From Flavobacterium lacustre (GTDB lineage: Bacteria; Bacteroidota; Bacteroidia; Flavobacteriales; Flavobacteriaceae), in assembly GCF_027474525.2 (NCBI RefSeq), contig NZ_CP114882.2:2728001-2792000 (forward strand): a stretch of 64,000 nt of DNA. The letters run 5' to 3'. This document shows, piece by piece, positions 7,519 to 15,994 of this stretch (position 1 is the first letter of the stretch; every line of letters starts with the position of its first letter). A program made the translations under genes and the position numbers. Under the pieces are notes generated by a model. That model was given only the letters and a program-made list of their open reading frames with translations. It did not search any database and was not told the DNA's origin.

Positions 7519-8793
7519 TTAATATACGAAAATAGCTCTTTCGCTCATCATTTCGTTAACTTCATTAGCTACTTCTTCAATAACATCTTCGTTAGTGTGG
7601 TTCATTAAAACTTTATCGATTAATGCCACAATAGTTTCCATGTCTTCTTCAAGTAAACCACGAGTTGTAATAGCTGCAGTTCCTACACGAATTCCTGAAG
7701 TTACAAACGGTGATTTATCATCAAAAGGAACCATGTTTTTATTTACGGTAATTTCTGCTTTTACTAATGCATTTTCAGCATCTTTTCCAGAAATATTTTT
7801 GTTTCTTAGATCAATCAACATCATATGGTTATCTGTCCCGCCAGAGATGATTTCATACCCTCTTTTTACAAAAGCATCAGCCATAGCATTTGCGTTTTTC
7901 TGTAATTGTAAAGCATATGTAAAGAATTCATCTTTTAATGCTTCTCCAAAAGCTACCGCTTTAGCAGCAATGATGTGCATCAAAGGTCCACCTTGATTTC
8001 CAGGGAAAACAGCTAAATCTAATAAAGAAGACATCATTCTGATTTCACCTTTTGGAGTAGTTAAACCAAATGGATTTTCGAAATCTTTACCCATCATTAT
8101 CAAACCACCACGAGGTCCACGTAATGTTTTGTGAGTTGTAGTTGTTACAATATGACAATGAGGTAATGGATCATTCATCAATCCTTTAGCAATAAGTCCT
8201 GCCGGATGAGAAATATCTGCTAATAAAATAGCACCAACGCTGTCAGCAATTACTCTGAAACGTGCAAAATCCATATCACGAGAATAAGCCGATGCTCCTG
8301 CAATGATTAATTTTGGTTGTTCTTTAGTGGCAATTTCTTGAATTTTATCATAATCTAATCTTCCGGTTTCCTTATCTACACCGTAGAAAGAAGGCGTATA
8401 TAAACGACCTGAAAAATTTACCGGAGAACCATGAGTTAAATGACCACCATGAGCTAAGTCAAAACCTAAAATTTTATCTCCAGGTTTAATACAAGCATGA
8501 TAAACAGCTGTATTAGCTTGTGAACCAGAGTGTGGTTGTACATTTGCATAAGCAGCACCAAATAATTCTTTGGCTCTGTCAATAGCAATTTGTTCGATAA
8601 CATCAACTACTTCGCAACCGCCGTAGTATCTTTTGCCTGGATAACCTTCGGCATATTTATTGGTTAAAACAGATCCTGCAGCTTCTAATACTTCGTCACT
8701 TACGAAGTTTTCTGAAGCGATAAGTTCTAATCCATGTATTTGTCTTTCTTGTTCTTCAAGAATAAGGTCAAAAATTTGTTCGTCGCGTTGCAT
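7519..8793 (-). CDS. glyA: Serine hydroxymethyltransferase
   Basis: 424 residues from the chosen ATG at 8793. The PLP enzyme interconverts serine plus tetrahydrofolate with glycine plus methylene-tetrahydrofolate and is the main source of one-carbon units. Visible are the N-terminal [26 protein letters not shown] and the PLP-lysine motif [15 protein letters not shown] longer frame reaches 8829, but the extra 12 residues do not belong to the family, and a TAnnTTTG box at 8819-8826 would place the transcript start inside that extension. The gene diverges from fahA across about 100 bp. Confidence 0.97.
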   Translation of the reverse strand: MQRDEQIFDLILEEQERQIHGLELIASENFVSDEVLEAAGSVLTNKYAEGYPGKRYYGGCEVVDVIEQIAIDRAKELFGAAYANVQPHSGSQANTAVYHACIKPGDKILGFDLAHGGHLTHGSPVNFSGRLYTPSFYGVDKETGRLDYDKIQEIATKEQPKLIIAGASAYSRDMDFARFRVIADSVGAILLADISHPAGLIAKGLMNDPLPHCHIVTTTTHKTLRGPRGGLIMMGKDFENPFGLTTPKGEIRMMSSLLDLAVFPGNQGGPLMHIIAAKAVAFGEALKDEFFTYALQLQKNANAMADAFVKRGYEIISGGTDNHMMLIDLRNKNISGKDAENALVKAEITVNKNMVPFDDKSPFVTSGIRVGTAAITTRGLLEEDMETIVALIDKVLMNHTNEDVIEEVANEVNEMMSERAIFVY

Positions 8794-8818
8794 TTCTTTG
8801 AATTTGGTTAATTTGTTG

Positions 8819-8826
8819 CAAAAATA
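8819..8826 (-). promoter_or_regulatory. -7 element of glyA
   Basis: Read on the minus strand this is TATTTTTG, a match to TAnnTTTG, about 26 bp upstream of the glyA ATG at 8793. The -33 element is not recognisable. It supports the shorter glyA start. Confidence 0.5.
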
Positions 8827-8836
8827 CAAAAAAACG

Positions 8837-8867
8837 TTTGGTAAATAGTTAGATTATAATATATTTG
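8837..8867 (+). promoter_or_regulatory. Promoter of fahA
   Basis: TTTG at 8837-8840 and TATATTTG at 8860-8867 with a 19-bp spacer, a full match to the Bacteroidota consensus, 33 bp upstream of the ATG at 8901. Confidence 0.75.
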
Positions 8868-8900
8868 ATGAGTAATTTTCAACAAATTAATTAACAAAAC

Positions 8901-10184
8901 ATGCCAATATCCGCTAACAATACCAATAGAAAATCATGGTTAGAAGTTCCTGCCAACAGCGATTTTCCCATTCAAAACATTCCTTTTGGTGTTTTTTTAA
9001 CCAAAGAAAATGTGGTGACTGTAGGGACACGTATTGGTGATTTCGCTATAGATTTAGGCGCTTTACAACAACTTAACTACTTCGAAGGAATTGAGTTAAC
9101 TGATGATATGTTCATGCAAGACACGCTGAACGATTTTATTTCGGATGGAAAAAAAACTTGGCGATTGGTTCGAAATCGCATTGCAGATATTTTCGATGAA
9201 AAAAATCCAACATTACGCGACAATTCAAATCATCGTGATATCGTTATTTTTAAAATGGAAGATGTAGAAATGCAATTACCAGTTCTTATTGGTGATTATA
9301 CTGATTTTTATTCCAGTAGAGAACATGCAACAAACGTAGGAAAAATGTTTCGCGATCCGGAAAATGCATTATTGCCAAATTGGCTTCACATTCCTGTTGG
9401 GTATCACGGCAGAAGTTCAACTATAATTCCGTCTGGTATTCCAGTTCACAGACCTATGGGGCAAACATTGCCAAACGGAGAAAGTACACCTGTTTTTGGA
9501 CCTTCTCGTTCAGTAGATTTTGAACTAGAAACGGCTTTCATAACTACAGATGCTAATATAATGGGAGAAAACATTCCTGTATATGAAGCTGAGGATTATA
9601 TTTTTGGAATGGTTTTATTGAATGATTGGAGCGCACGAGATATTCAAAAATGGGAATACGTTCCGCTTGGACCGTTCTTGTCTAAAAACTTTGCCACTTC
9701 TATTTCTCCTTGGATTGTGACTATGGATGCGCTGGAACCTTTTAGAACTAAAGGTCCAAAACAAAATCCGGCACCGCTTCCCTATTTACAACTCAAAGGC
9801 AAAAATTCATTTGATATTAATCTTGAAGTAGCCATCACTCCTGAAAACGGAACTCCAAATGTTATTTCGAATTCAAACTTTAAATATATGTATTGGAATA
9901 TGAGCCAGCAATTAGCGCATCATACTTCCAATGGTTGCAGAGTAAATTCGGGCGATATGATGGGTTCAGGAACTATTTCAGGCCCAACTCCAGACAGCTT
10001 TGGTTCTATGTTAGAATTAACTTGGGGCGGAAAAAATCCAATACAATTAAATGATGGAACTGAACGTAAATTTATAAATGATGGTGATACAGTTACCATG
10101 AAAGGTTTTTGTAAAAACAATGAAGTTCGATTAGGATTTGGAGAAGTTTCAAGCCAATTGCTTCCTCCTTTTGTTCGAAAATAA
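8901..10184 (+). CDS. fahA: Fumarylacetoacetase
   Basis: 427 residues, the size of complete two-domain FAH enzymes. It hydrolyses fumarylacetoacetate to fumarate and acetoacetate, the last step of tyrosine and phenylalanine breakdown through homogentisate. Family features seen are the N-terminal SH3-like domain (about 1-120), DFYSSREHATNVGKMFR with the catalytic-site His, WLHIPVGYHGRSSTI, the metal-binding ELETAF segment and NDWSARDIQKWEYVPLGPF. No other homogentisate-pathway gene is adjacent, so it is a stand-alone unit with its own promoter and terminator. Confidence 0.96.
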   Translation: MPISANNTNRKSWLEVPANSDFPIQNIPFGVFLTKENVVTVGTRIGDFAIDLGALQQLNYFEGIELTDDMFMQDTLNDFISDGKKTWRLVRNRIADIFDEKNPTLRDNSNHRDIVIFKMEDVEMQLPVLIGDYTDFYSSREHATNVGKMFRDPENALLPNWLHIPVGYHGRSSTIIPSGIPVHRPMGQTLPNGESTPVFGPSRSVDFELETAFITTDANIMGENIPVYEAEDYIFGMVLLNDWSARDIQKWEYVPLGPFLSKNFATSISPWIVTMDALEPFRTKGPKQNPAPLPYLQLKGKNSFDINLEVAITPENGTPNVISNSNFKYMYWNMSQQLAHHTSNGCRVNSGDMMGSGTISGPTPDSFGSMLELTWGGKNPIQLNDGTERKFINDGDTVTMKGFCKNNEVRLGFGEVSSQLLPPFVRK

Positions 10185-10205
10185 AAGAGAATCAAGATAA
10201 TATAG

Positions 10206-10239
10206 TCCGACATTTTGTAAAACATGTCGGATTTTTTTT
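10206..10239 (+). terminator. Terminator of fahA
   Basis: TCCGACAT (10206-10213) pairs with ATGTCGGA (10224-10231) and is followed by eight Ts. It lies 21 bp after the fahA stop. Confidence 0.8.
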
Positions 10240-10298
10240 GGCATTATTTTTGGCTTTCAAAAATATAAAAGTCTTAAAAAAGTCAAAAAAATAAACAG

Positions 10299-10306
10299 TA
10301 AATTTG
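10299..10306 (+). promoter_or_regulatory. -7 element of the lipoprotein gene
   Basis: TAAATTTG matches TAnnTTTG, 15 bp before the ATG at 10322. No -33 element was recognised. Confidence 0.4.
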
Positions 10307-10321
10307 TAAAAATTTTATACC

Positions 10322-11503
10322 ATGAAAAAAATTACCCTTGTATTAGCATTGTTAATCGTTATTTCATCATGTGGAGTAAAACAAACTCAAAACTTATTGA
10401 GTTCGGGCAATTATGACGAAGCAATCAATAATGCCGTTTCAAACTTACGTACCAATAAAGATAAAAAAGGTAAACAAGAATACGTCTATTTACTTGAAGA
10501 AGCTTTTGCTAAAGCCAAAGAAAGAGATTTAAATACTATAAATCTTCTTGTAAAAGAATCAAATCCGGCGCAAATCGAAAAGCTGTATAATTTATACATT
10601 CAATTAAATGACCGTCAGGAAAAAATAAAACCAATTCTTCCGTTGCAATTAATTAAAGAAGGAAGAACTGCTATTTTTCCTTTTGAAAATTACAATGAGG
10701 AAATTGTTTCCAGCAAAAATGCCCTTTCCGGTTATTTATATGACAATGCAAAAGCTTTAATTCGTACCAAAATAAAAATGAACCAACGCAAAGCTTTTGA
10801 TGATTTGACTTATTTGAATCAACTTAATCCTAACTATAAGGATATTCAAAAACTAATGGAAGAAGCGCAGTTCAAGGGAACTGATTTTGTTTTAGTAAGT
10901 ACCAAAAACGAAACAAATATGATTATTCCGGTTCGTTTGCAGAATGATTTATTAGATTTTAATACCTACGGACTGAATGATAAATGGACCGTTTATCATA
11001 ATAATAAACAAAAAGGGATTGATTATGATTACAGCATGTTAATCCGTTTTAGAGGAATTTACATTTCGCCTGAGCAAATAAAAGAAAAAGAATTTGTAAA
11101 AGAACGCCAAATAAAAGACGGTCAAAAAAAATTAATTGATGCCAACGGAAAAGTAGTTTTGGATGAAAAAGGAAAAGAAATTTATGTTGATAATTATAAA
11201 AACGCTACCGTACGTATATTTGAATTTCGACAATTAAAATCTTGTCAAGTAACTGCTAAAGTGGAATATATCAATTTTAAAAACAACGAATTGATGCAAT
11301 CGTTTCCTTTAACTAGTGAATTTATATTCGAAAATAAGTACGCTACTTATAAAGGTGACAGACGTGCATCTGACGATAATTACTCTTCGTATTTTGATAA
11401 AAAGGCAGTTCCTTTTCCAAGTAATGAACAAATGGTTTATGACACAGGAGAAGATTTAAAAGCTAAAATCAAGAATATTTTGAATACAAATAGATTTAAA
11501 TAA
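10322..11503 (+). CDS. Lipoprotein of unknown function, 393 aa
   Basis: A lipoprotein signal peptide with lipobox ISSC (acylated Cys at about residue 17) is followed by a helical region (NLLSSGNYDEAINNAVSNL and the next 130 residues) that reads like two or three tetratricopeptide-type helical pairs. The C-terminal half is predicted beta-rich and lysine-rich, with no motif I recognise. It looks like a periplasm-facing outer- or inner-membrane lipoprotein conserved in flavobacteria. It has its own promoter box and strong terminator, so it is monocistronic. No function is assigned. Confidence 0.75.
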   Translation: MKKITLVLALLIVISSCGVKQTQNLLSSGNYDEAINNAVSNLRTNKDKKGKQEYVYLLEEAFAKAKERDLNTINLLVKESNPAQIEKLYNLYIQLNDRQEKIKPILPLQLIKEGRTAIFPFENYNEEIVSSKNALSGYLYDNAKALIRTKIKMNQRKAFDDLTYLNQLNPNYKDIQKLMEEAQFKGTDFVLVSTKNETNMIIPVRLQNDLLDFNTYGLNDKWTVYHNNKQKGIDYDYSMLIRFRGIYISPEQIKEKEFVKERQIKDGQKKLIDANGKVVLDEKGKEIYVDNYKNATVRIFEFRQLKSCQVTAKVEYINFKNNELMQSFPLTSEFIFENKYATYKGDRRASDDNYSSYFDKKAVPFPSNEQMVYDTGEDLKAKIKNILNTNRFK

Positions 11504-11547
11504 TATTGAAAAAGAAGTTCAAATTCATAATTTGACAAACAAACTAT

Positions 11548-11584
11548 AAAAAAAGTGATTTTGACTTTACAAAACACTTTTTTT
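11548..11584 (+). terminator. Terminator of the lipoprotein gene
   Basis: A 15-bp stem with one bulged A (11548-11563 with 11570-11584), a 6-nt loop and the 3' arm ending in seven Ts. It separates the lipoprotein gene from the arginine operon. Confidence 0.8.
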
Positions 11585-11631
11585 ATAGTGAAAAATAAAT
11601 TATTCGCAAAAATTTAGTTTTAAACTAAAAA

Positions 11632-11665
11632 TTGATTTTTTATTGCAAAATTAATTGTAATTTTG
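11632..11665 (+). promoter_or_regulatory. Promoter of the arginine-proline operon
   Basis: TTG at 11632-11634 and TAATTTTG at 11658-11665 (23-bp spacer). The predicted transcript start falls only a few bases before the ATG at 11671, so the first short frame could be translated nearly leaderless. The first structural gene is about 320 bp downstream, leaving a long leader. Confidence 0.6.
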
Positions 11666-11670
11666 CACCA

Positions 11671-11757
11671 ATGAATACGACAAGTTTACATATAACTTCA
11701 ATGTCACGGACAAACCTACCTACTACTTCTCCCGAAGTACGGATGCTATTAGTATAG
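11671..11757 (+). CDS. Possible leader peptide of the arginine operon, 28 codons
   Basis: An ATG at 11671 opens 28 codons ending TAG at 11755-11757. A second in-frame ATG is at 11701 (18 codons). Both arginine codons are CGG, the rare arginine codon in this AT-rich genome. The C-terminal part reads TNLPTTSPEVRMLLV. Within the frame TACTTC-TCCC-GAAGTA forms a 6-bp hairpin. The placement between an operon promoter and an amino-acid biosynthesis operon fits an attenuation leader, but no classical GC-rich terminator follows, so the mechanism is inference. It could also be a chance frame. Confidence 0.4.
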   Translation: MNTTSLHITSMSRTNLPTTSPEVRMLLV

Positions 11758-11991
11758 TCTCCAAATTAGTGTTTCGTTTTATTTTTATTCATTTTTCATT
11801 TTACCATTTTGAAATCACAAGCTTTTTTTATTGGATTTTCATATCCAAAAAATAACAAAACTATTTTATTAATCAATTATAATTCAATTTGTTGTATAAC
11901 AAACTGTAATTATTTTAATTCCTAGTTAATCGTGATTGCTTTTCAAAAAAAGAGACCAACTCAAGTTTTAACATCTAATTCGACTATTGAA
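11758..11991 (+). other. Untranslated leader region of the arginine operon
   Basis: About 230 bp, very AT-rich, between the short frame and the ATG at 11992. It holds one hairpin, TTGGAT-TTTCAT-ATCCAA (11831-11848), flanked by T-rich and A-rich arms that can extend the pairing. No known riboswitch was recognised. Confidence 0.45.
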
Positions 11992-12609
11992 ATGAATATT
12001 TCTATCGTAGTAGCACAAGAAGAACACTATAAATATTCGCAAGAAATATGCGAAACCATAGAATTATCGGCCTTATTGAGAGGAACGGGAATTGCCAAAA
12101 GAACACCGGAATACATCCAAAAAAAGATGGAAACCAGAGATGCCATGATTGCGTTGATTGATGGTAAATTTGCAGGTTTTTGTTATATCGAAAGCTGGCA
12201 ACACGGAAAATTCGTGGCGCATTCCGGATTAATTGTGCATCCTGATTTCAGGAATTTAGGTTTGGCAAAAAAAATCAAATCTAAAGTATTTGATTATTCT
12301 TTAGAAAAATATCCGGACGCTAAAGTTTTTGGAATCACAACAGGATTAGCCGTTATGAAAATTAACTCTGATTTAGGATACAAACCAGTACCTTTTTCAG
12401 AATTGACTACAGATCCAAGTTTTTGGAACGGATGTCAAACGTGTACCAATTTTGAAATTTTAAAAAGCAAAGAAAATAAAATGTGCCTGTGTACAGGAAT
12501 GCTTTATGACCCAAAAGAAAAAGTAAAAGATCCACCAAAACATCCATTTAACGTAAAAGTTCTCAACCGATTAAAGAAAATTAAAGAAGCATTGTTCTTA
12601 AAAAAATAA
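11992..12609 (+). CDS. GNAT acyltransferase, candidate N-acylglutamate synthase of arginine synthesis
   Basis: 205 residues from ATG 11992. A GTG at 11932 would add 20 low-complexity residues that do not look like the family. GNAT core motifs are visible: GKFAGFCYIESW, then VHPDFRNLGLAKKIKSKVF for the CoA-binding loop. The C-terminal part carries C-x2-C and C-x-C pairs (NGCQTC and MCLCTG), an unusual possible metal site. It is the first gene of an operon with every later arginine gene but no argA or argJ, so it is the obvious candidate for making N-acetyl- or N-succinyl-glutamate. From memory, genetics in Bacteroides points to a GNAT protein in this position as the missing synthase. The gap to argG is 4 bp. 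Confidence 0.8.
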   Translation: MNISIVVAQEEHYKYSQEICETIELSALLRGTGIAKRTPEYIQKKMETRDAMIALIDGKFAGFCYIESWQHGKFVAHSGLIVHPDFRNLGLAKKIKSKVFDYSLEKYPDAKVFGITTGLAVMKINSDLGYKPVPFSELTTDPSFWNGCQTCTNFEILKSKENKMCLCTGMLYDPKEKVKDPPKHPFNVKVLNRLKKIKEALFLKK

Positions 12610-12613
12610 TATC

Positions 12614-13807
12614 ATGAAAAAAGTAGTATTAGCATACAGCGGAGGTCTTGACACCTCATATTGTCTTAAATATTTAAAAAATGAAAAAGGATATGAAGTT
12701 CACACAGTATTAATCAATACAGGTGGATTTGATGAAGCAGAATTAACAGCAATCGAAGAAAGAGCCTATGAATTAGGAAGTGCAAAACATGCTAATTTGA
12801 CTATTGTTGATAAATATTATGACAAAGCGATTAAATATTTAATCTACGGTAATGTATTAAAAAACAATACATATCCTTTATCTGTAAGTGCTGAACGTGT
12901 TTTTCAGGCAATTGAAGCTATAAAATATGCTAAATCTGTAGGCGCAAGTGCTATTGCTCACGGAAGTACAGGTGCAGGAAATGACCAAATCCGTTTTGAT
13001 TTGATTTTTCAAACCATCGCTCCAGAAATTGAAATCATCACTCCTATCAGAGATTTGAAATTATCTCGTCAAGAAGAAGTAGATTATTTAGCAAAAAATG
13101 GCGTGCATTATTCTTGGGAAAAAGCACAATATTCTATCAATAAAGGACTTTGGGGAACCAGTGTTGGAGGAAAAGAAACATTAACTTCAAATCAATCTTT
13201 ACCAAGTGAAGCGTATCCTTCGCAGTTGCAAAAAGAAGGTGAAGAAAAAGTGACATTGCAATTTGAAAAAGGACAATTAGTAGGAATCAATGGCGTTTTA
13301 GATGCACCTACAAAAAACATAGTGCTTCTTGAAAAATTAGCGAATGCTTATGCCATTGGTAGAGATATTCATGTTGGCGATACCATCATCGGCATCAAAG
13401 GAAGAGTTGGTTTTGAAGCTGCTGCTCCTTTAATTATCATCAAAGCGCATCATTTATTAGAGAAACACACACTTGGTAAATGGCAACAATACTGGAAAGA
13501 ACAATTAGGAAACTGGTACGGAATGTTGTTTCATGAAGGTCAATTTTTAGATCCTGTGATGCGTAATATCGAATCATTCTTAGAGGATACTCAAAAAACA
13601 GTAAATGGAACGGTAATCGTATCTTTGAAACCATACCATTTTTCGCTTGACGGAATTGAATCTGAAAATGATTTGATGAACACCGGTTTTGGTCAATATG
13701 GAGAAATGAATAATGCTTGGACATCAGATGATGCGAAAGGATTTATTAAAATTTTAGGGAATGCCCAAAACATATTTTCATCTGTAAATAAATTGACTCA
13801 TGATTAA
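12614..13807 (+). CDS. argG: Argininosuccinate synthase
   Basis: 397 residues. It joins citrulline and aspartate with ATP to make argininosuccinate. The ATP pyrophosphatase P-loop VVLAYSGGLDTSYCLKYL is at about 4-21, and the citrulline/aspartate-binding segment AIAHGSTGAGNDQIRF is near residues 113-128. GLWGTSVGGKE is another family marker. It starts 4 bp after the GNAT gene and overlaps argC by 8 bp, which indicates translational coupling in the operon. Confidence 0.97.
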   Translation: MKKVVLAYSGGLDTSYCLKYLKNEKGYEVHTVLINTGGFDEAELTAIEERAYELGSAKHANLTIVDKYYDKAIKYLIYGNVLKNNTYPLSVSAERVFQAIEAIKYAKSVGASAIAHGSTGAGNDQIRFDLIFQTIAPEIEIITPIRDLKLSRQEEVDYLAKNGVHYSWEKAQYSINKGLWGTSVGGKETLTSNQSLPSEAYPSQLQKEGEEKVTLQFEKGQLVGINGVLDAPTKNIVLLEKLANAYAIGRDIHVGDTIIGIKGRVGFEAAAPLIIIKAHHLLEKHTLGKWQQYWKEQLGNWYGMLFHEGQFLDPVMRNIESFLEDTQKTVNGTVIVSLKPYHFSLDGIESENDLMNTGFGQYGEMNNAWTSDDAKGFIKILGNAQNIFSSVNKLTHD

Positions 13808-14777
13808 TATTGGAATAATTGGTGGTTCCGGCTATACAGCTGGTGAACTCATCAGAATATTAATGCATCATCCCAACGCCAAAATTGATTTTGTGTATAG
13901 TACCACAAATGCCGGGAAACCACTTTCAATTGCACACCATGATTTGTTGGGCGATATTGAAATGAATTTTACTGATACTGTAAATCCAAATGTAAATGTT
14001 GTTTTCTTATGTTTGGGTCACGGAAAATCGAAAGCATTTTTAGAACAAAATCAATTTGCAAATCATACTAAAATAATCGATTTAGGAAATGATTTCAGAT
14101 TGACTAAAGATAAAGTTTTTGACGGGAAATCATTTGTTTACGGATTACCGGAACTGAATAAATCAGCCATTAAAAACGCTCAATTCATAGCAAATCCAGG
14201 TTGTTTTGCAACAGCAATTCAACTGGCACTATTGCCATTGGCTAAAAACAAAATGCTTACAACTGACGTTCATATCAACGCTACAACAGGAAGCACAGGC
14301 GCTGGAGTTACACCTTCGGAAACCACGCATTTTAGTTGGAGAGCTAATAATATGTCACATTACAAAGCTTTTGAACACCAACATTTGGGAGAAATTAACC
14401 AAAGTGTAAATCAATTGCAAGCAGATTACGCAAACGAATTGATTTTTGTACCCAACAGAGGTGATTTTGCAAGAGGGATTTTTGCCACTTTATACACAAC
14501 AATCGATGAAAATCTGGAAGATGTTGTAGCAAAATACGAAGCTTTTTATAAAAACCAACCTTTTGTAACTGTTACTACTACCGGAATCAATATGAAACAA
14601 GTAGTACAAACTAATAAATGTATCATTAGTTTAATGAAAAAAGGAAACCGTCTTTTGATTACTTCAGTAATTGATAATTTAACAAAAGGTGCTTCGGGAC
14701 AAGCCATTCAAAATATGAATCTGCTATTTGGATTGGATGAAACTACCGGATTGCATTTGAAGCCAAGCGGGTTTTAG
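13800..14777 (+). CDS. argC: N-acyl-gamma-glutamyl-phosphate reductase
   Basis: 325 residues. The NADPH-dependent enzyme reduces N-acyl-glutamyl phosphate to the semialdehyde. Seen are the nucleotide-binding IGIIGGSGYTAGELIRIL at the N-terminus and the catalytic cysteine in FIANPGCFATAIQLAL (about residue 137). The genuine substrate here may be the succinylated form, because argF' downstream looks succinylornithine-specific. The start overlaps the argG end by 8 bp. Confidence 0.96.
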   Translation: MINIGIIGGSGYTAGELIRILMHHPNAKIDFVYSTTNAGKPLSIAHHDLLGDIEMNFTDTVNPNVNVVFLCLGHGKSKAFLEQNQFANHTKIIDLGNDFRLTKDKVFDGKSFVYGLPELNKSAIKNAQFIANPGCFATAIQLALLPLAKNKMLTTDVHINATTGSTGAGVTPSETTHFSWRANNMSHYKAFEHQHLGEINQSVNQLQADYANELIFVPNRGDFARGIFATLYTTIDENLEDVVAKYEAFYKNQPFVTVTTTGINMKQVVQTNKCIISLMKKGNRLLITSVIDNLTKGASGQAIQNMNLLFGLDETTGLHLKPSGF

Positions 14778-14851
14778 ATGTTTGTTTGGTTAATCGTTAA
14801 TTCGGTTAATCGATTAAACAAATAACCCATTAACAGATTAAACTAAAAAAA

Positions 14852-15991
14852 ATGAACTTATTTGACGTTTATCCTTTATACCCAATCACGCCTGTAAAGG
14901 CGCTTGATTATACCATTACAGATGAGAATGGTATAGAATATTTAGATCTATATGGTGGTCATGGTGTAATTTCTATTGGCCATACACACCCGGAATATGT
15001 TGCTAAACTTAAAAATCAATTGGATAATATTGGTTTTTATTCGAATGCCATCCAAAACCCTTTACAAGTAGAATTAGCTGAAAAGTTAGGAAGACTTTCA
15101 GGATATGAGGATTTCTCCTTGTTTTTATGTAGTTCTGGAGCTGAAGCCAATGAAAACGCATTAAAATTAGCCTCTTTTCATACCGGAAAATCACGTGTAA
15201 TTTCTTTTGACAATGCCTTTCACGGAAGAACATCTGCTGCTGTAGCCACTACTGATAATAAAAAAATTGTTGCACCAATCAATGCACAACAAATTGTTAC
15301 CTTTTTGCCTCTAAATGAGATTGATTTGGTTGAAGCCGAATTGAAAAAAGAAGATGTTTGTTGCGTTATTATTGAAGGAATTCAAGGAGTTGGTGGTTTA
15401 GACGAAGGAACAACTGAATTTTTTCAGGCTTTAGAAAAAATATGTGACCAATATAATGTTGTTTTGATTTTGGACGAAGTTCAGTCAGGATACGGAAGAA
15501 GCGGTAAATTTTTCGCTCATCAATACCACGGAATTAAACCGGATATTATTTGTCTGGCAAAAGGAATGGGCAACGGATTCCCTATTGGCGGAATTATGAT
15601 TTCTCCAAAATTTACTGCAAGTTATGGATTACTGGGAACTACTTTTGGCGGAAGCCATTTAGCTTGTGCGGCAGGAATTGCAGTTTTGGACGTTATGGAA
15701 AACCAAAAATTAATGGATAATGTACATGAGGTTCACGCTTATTTTATTGAAGCCATCAAGCAAGTTCCTGAAGTTATTAAGGTAAAAGGAAAAGGATTAA
15801 TGTTAGGAGTTGAATTTTCTTTTGACGTAAGTGCTTTGCGCAAAAAGATGATTGTTGATAAACATATTTTTACAGGAAATGCCAATAATAAAAACTTACT
15901 AAGAATTCTTCCTCCATTGACAATCAAGAAAGAAGCCATTGACACCTTTATTATTGCTTTAAAAGAATCACTTGTTGAAATACAATCTTAA
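14852..15991 (+). CDS. argD: N-acylornithine aminotransferase
   Basis: 379 residues, class-III PLP aminotransferase. It converts N-acylglutamate semialdehyde to N-acylornithine. Visible are the N-terminal DENGIEYLDLYGGHGVISIGH, SSGAEANENALKLA for phosphate binding, LILDEVQSGYGRSG and the PLP-lysine motif ICLAKGMGNGFPIGG. It sits between argC and proA with a 3-bp gap to proA. The 74-bp gap before it contains two copies of GGTTAATCG. Its position makes an arginine role more likely than a plain ornithine aminotransferase. Confidence 0.93.
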   Translation: MNLFDVYPLYPITPVKALDYTITDENGIEYLDLYGGHGVISIGHTHPEYVAKLKNQLDNIGFYSNAIQNPLQVELAEKLGRLSGYEDFSLFLCSSGAEANENALKLASFHTGKSRVISFDNAFHGRTSAAVATTDNKKIVAPINAQQIVTFLPLNEIDLVEAELKKEDVCCVIIEGIQGVGGLDEGTTEFFQALEKICDQYNVVLILDEVQSGYGRSGKFFAHQYHGIKPDIICLAKGMGNGFPIGGIMISPKFTASYGLLGTTFGGSHLACAAGIAVLDVMENQKLMDNVHEVHAYFIEAIKQVPEVIKVKGKGLMLGVEFSFDVSALRKKMIVDKHIFTGNANNKNLLRILPPLTIKKEAIDTFIIALKESLVEIQS

Positions 15992-15994
15992 ATT

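Noticed and set aside
7595..7996. 133-codon frame antisense to glyA
   Set aside because: Shadow of a highly conserved gene on the other strand, no domain recognised, no promoter.
14788..14812. Direct repeat GGTTAATCG twice between argC and argD
   Set aside because: Nine-base repeat in an AT-rich gap, no further copies seen; too weak to call a regulatory element.
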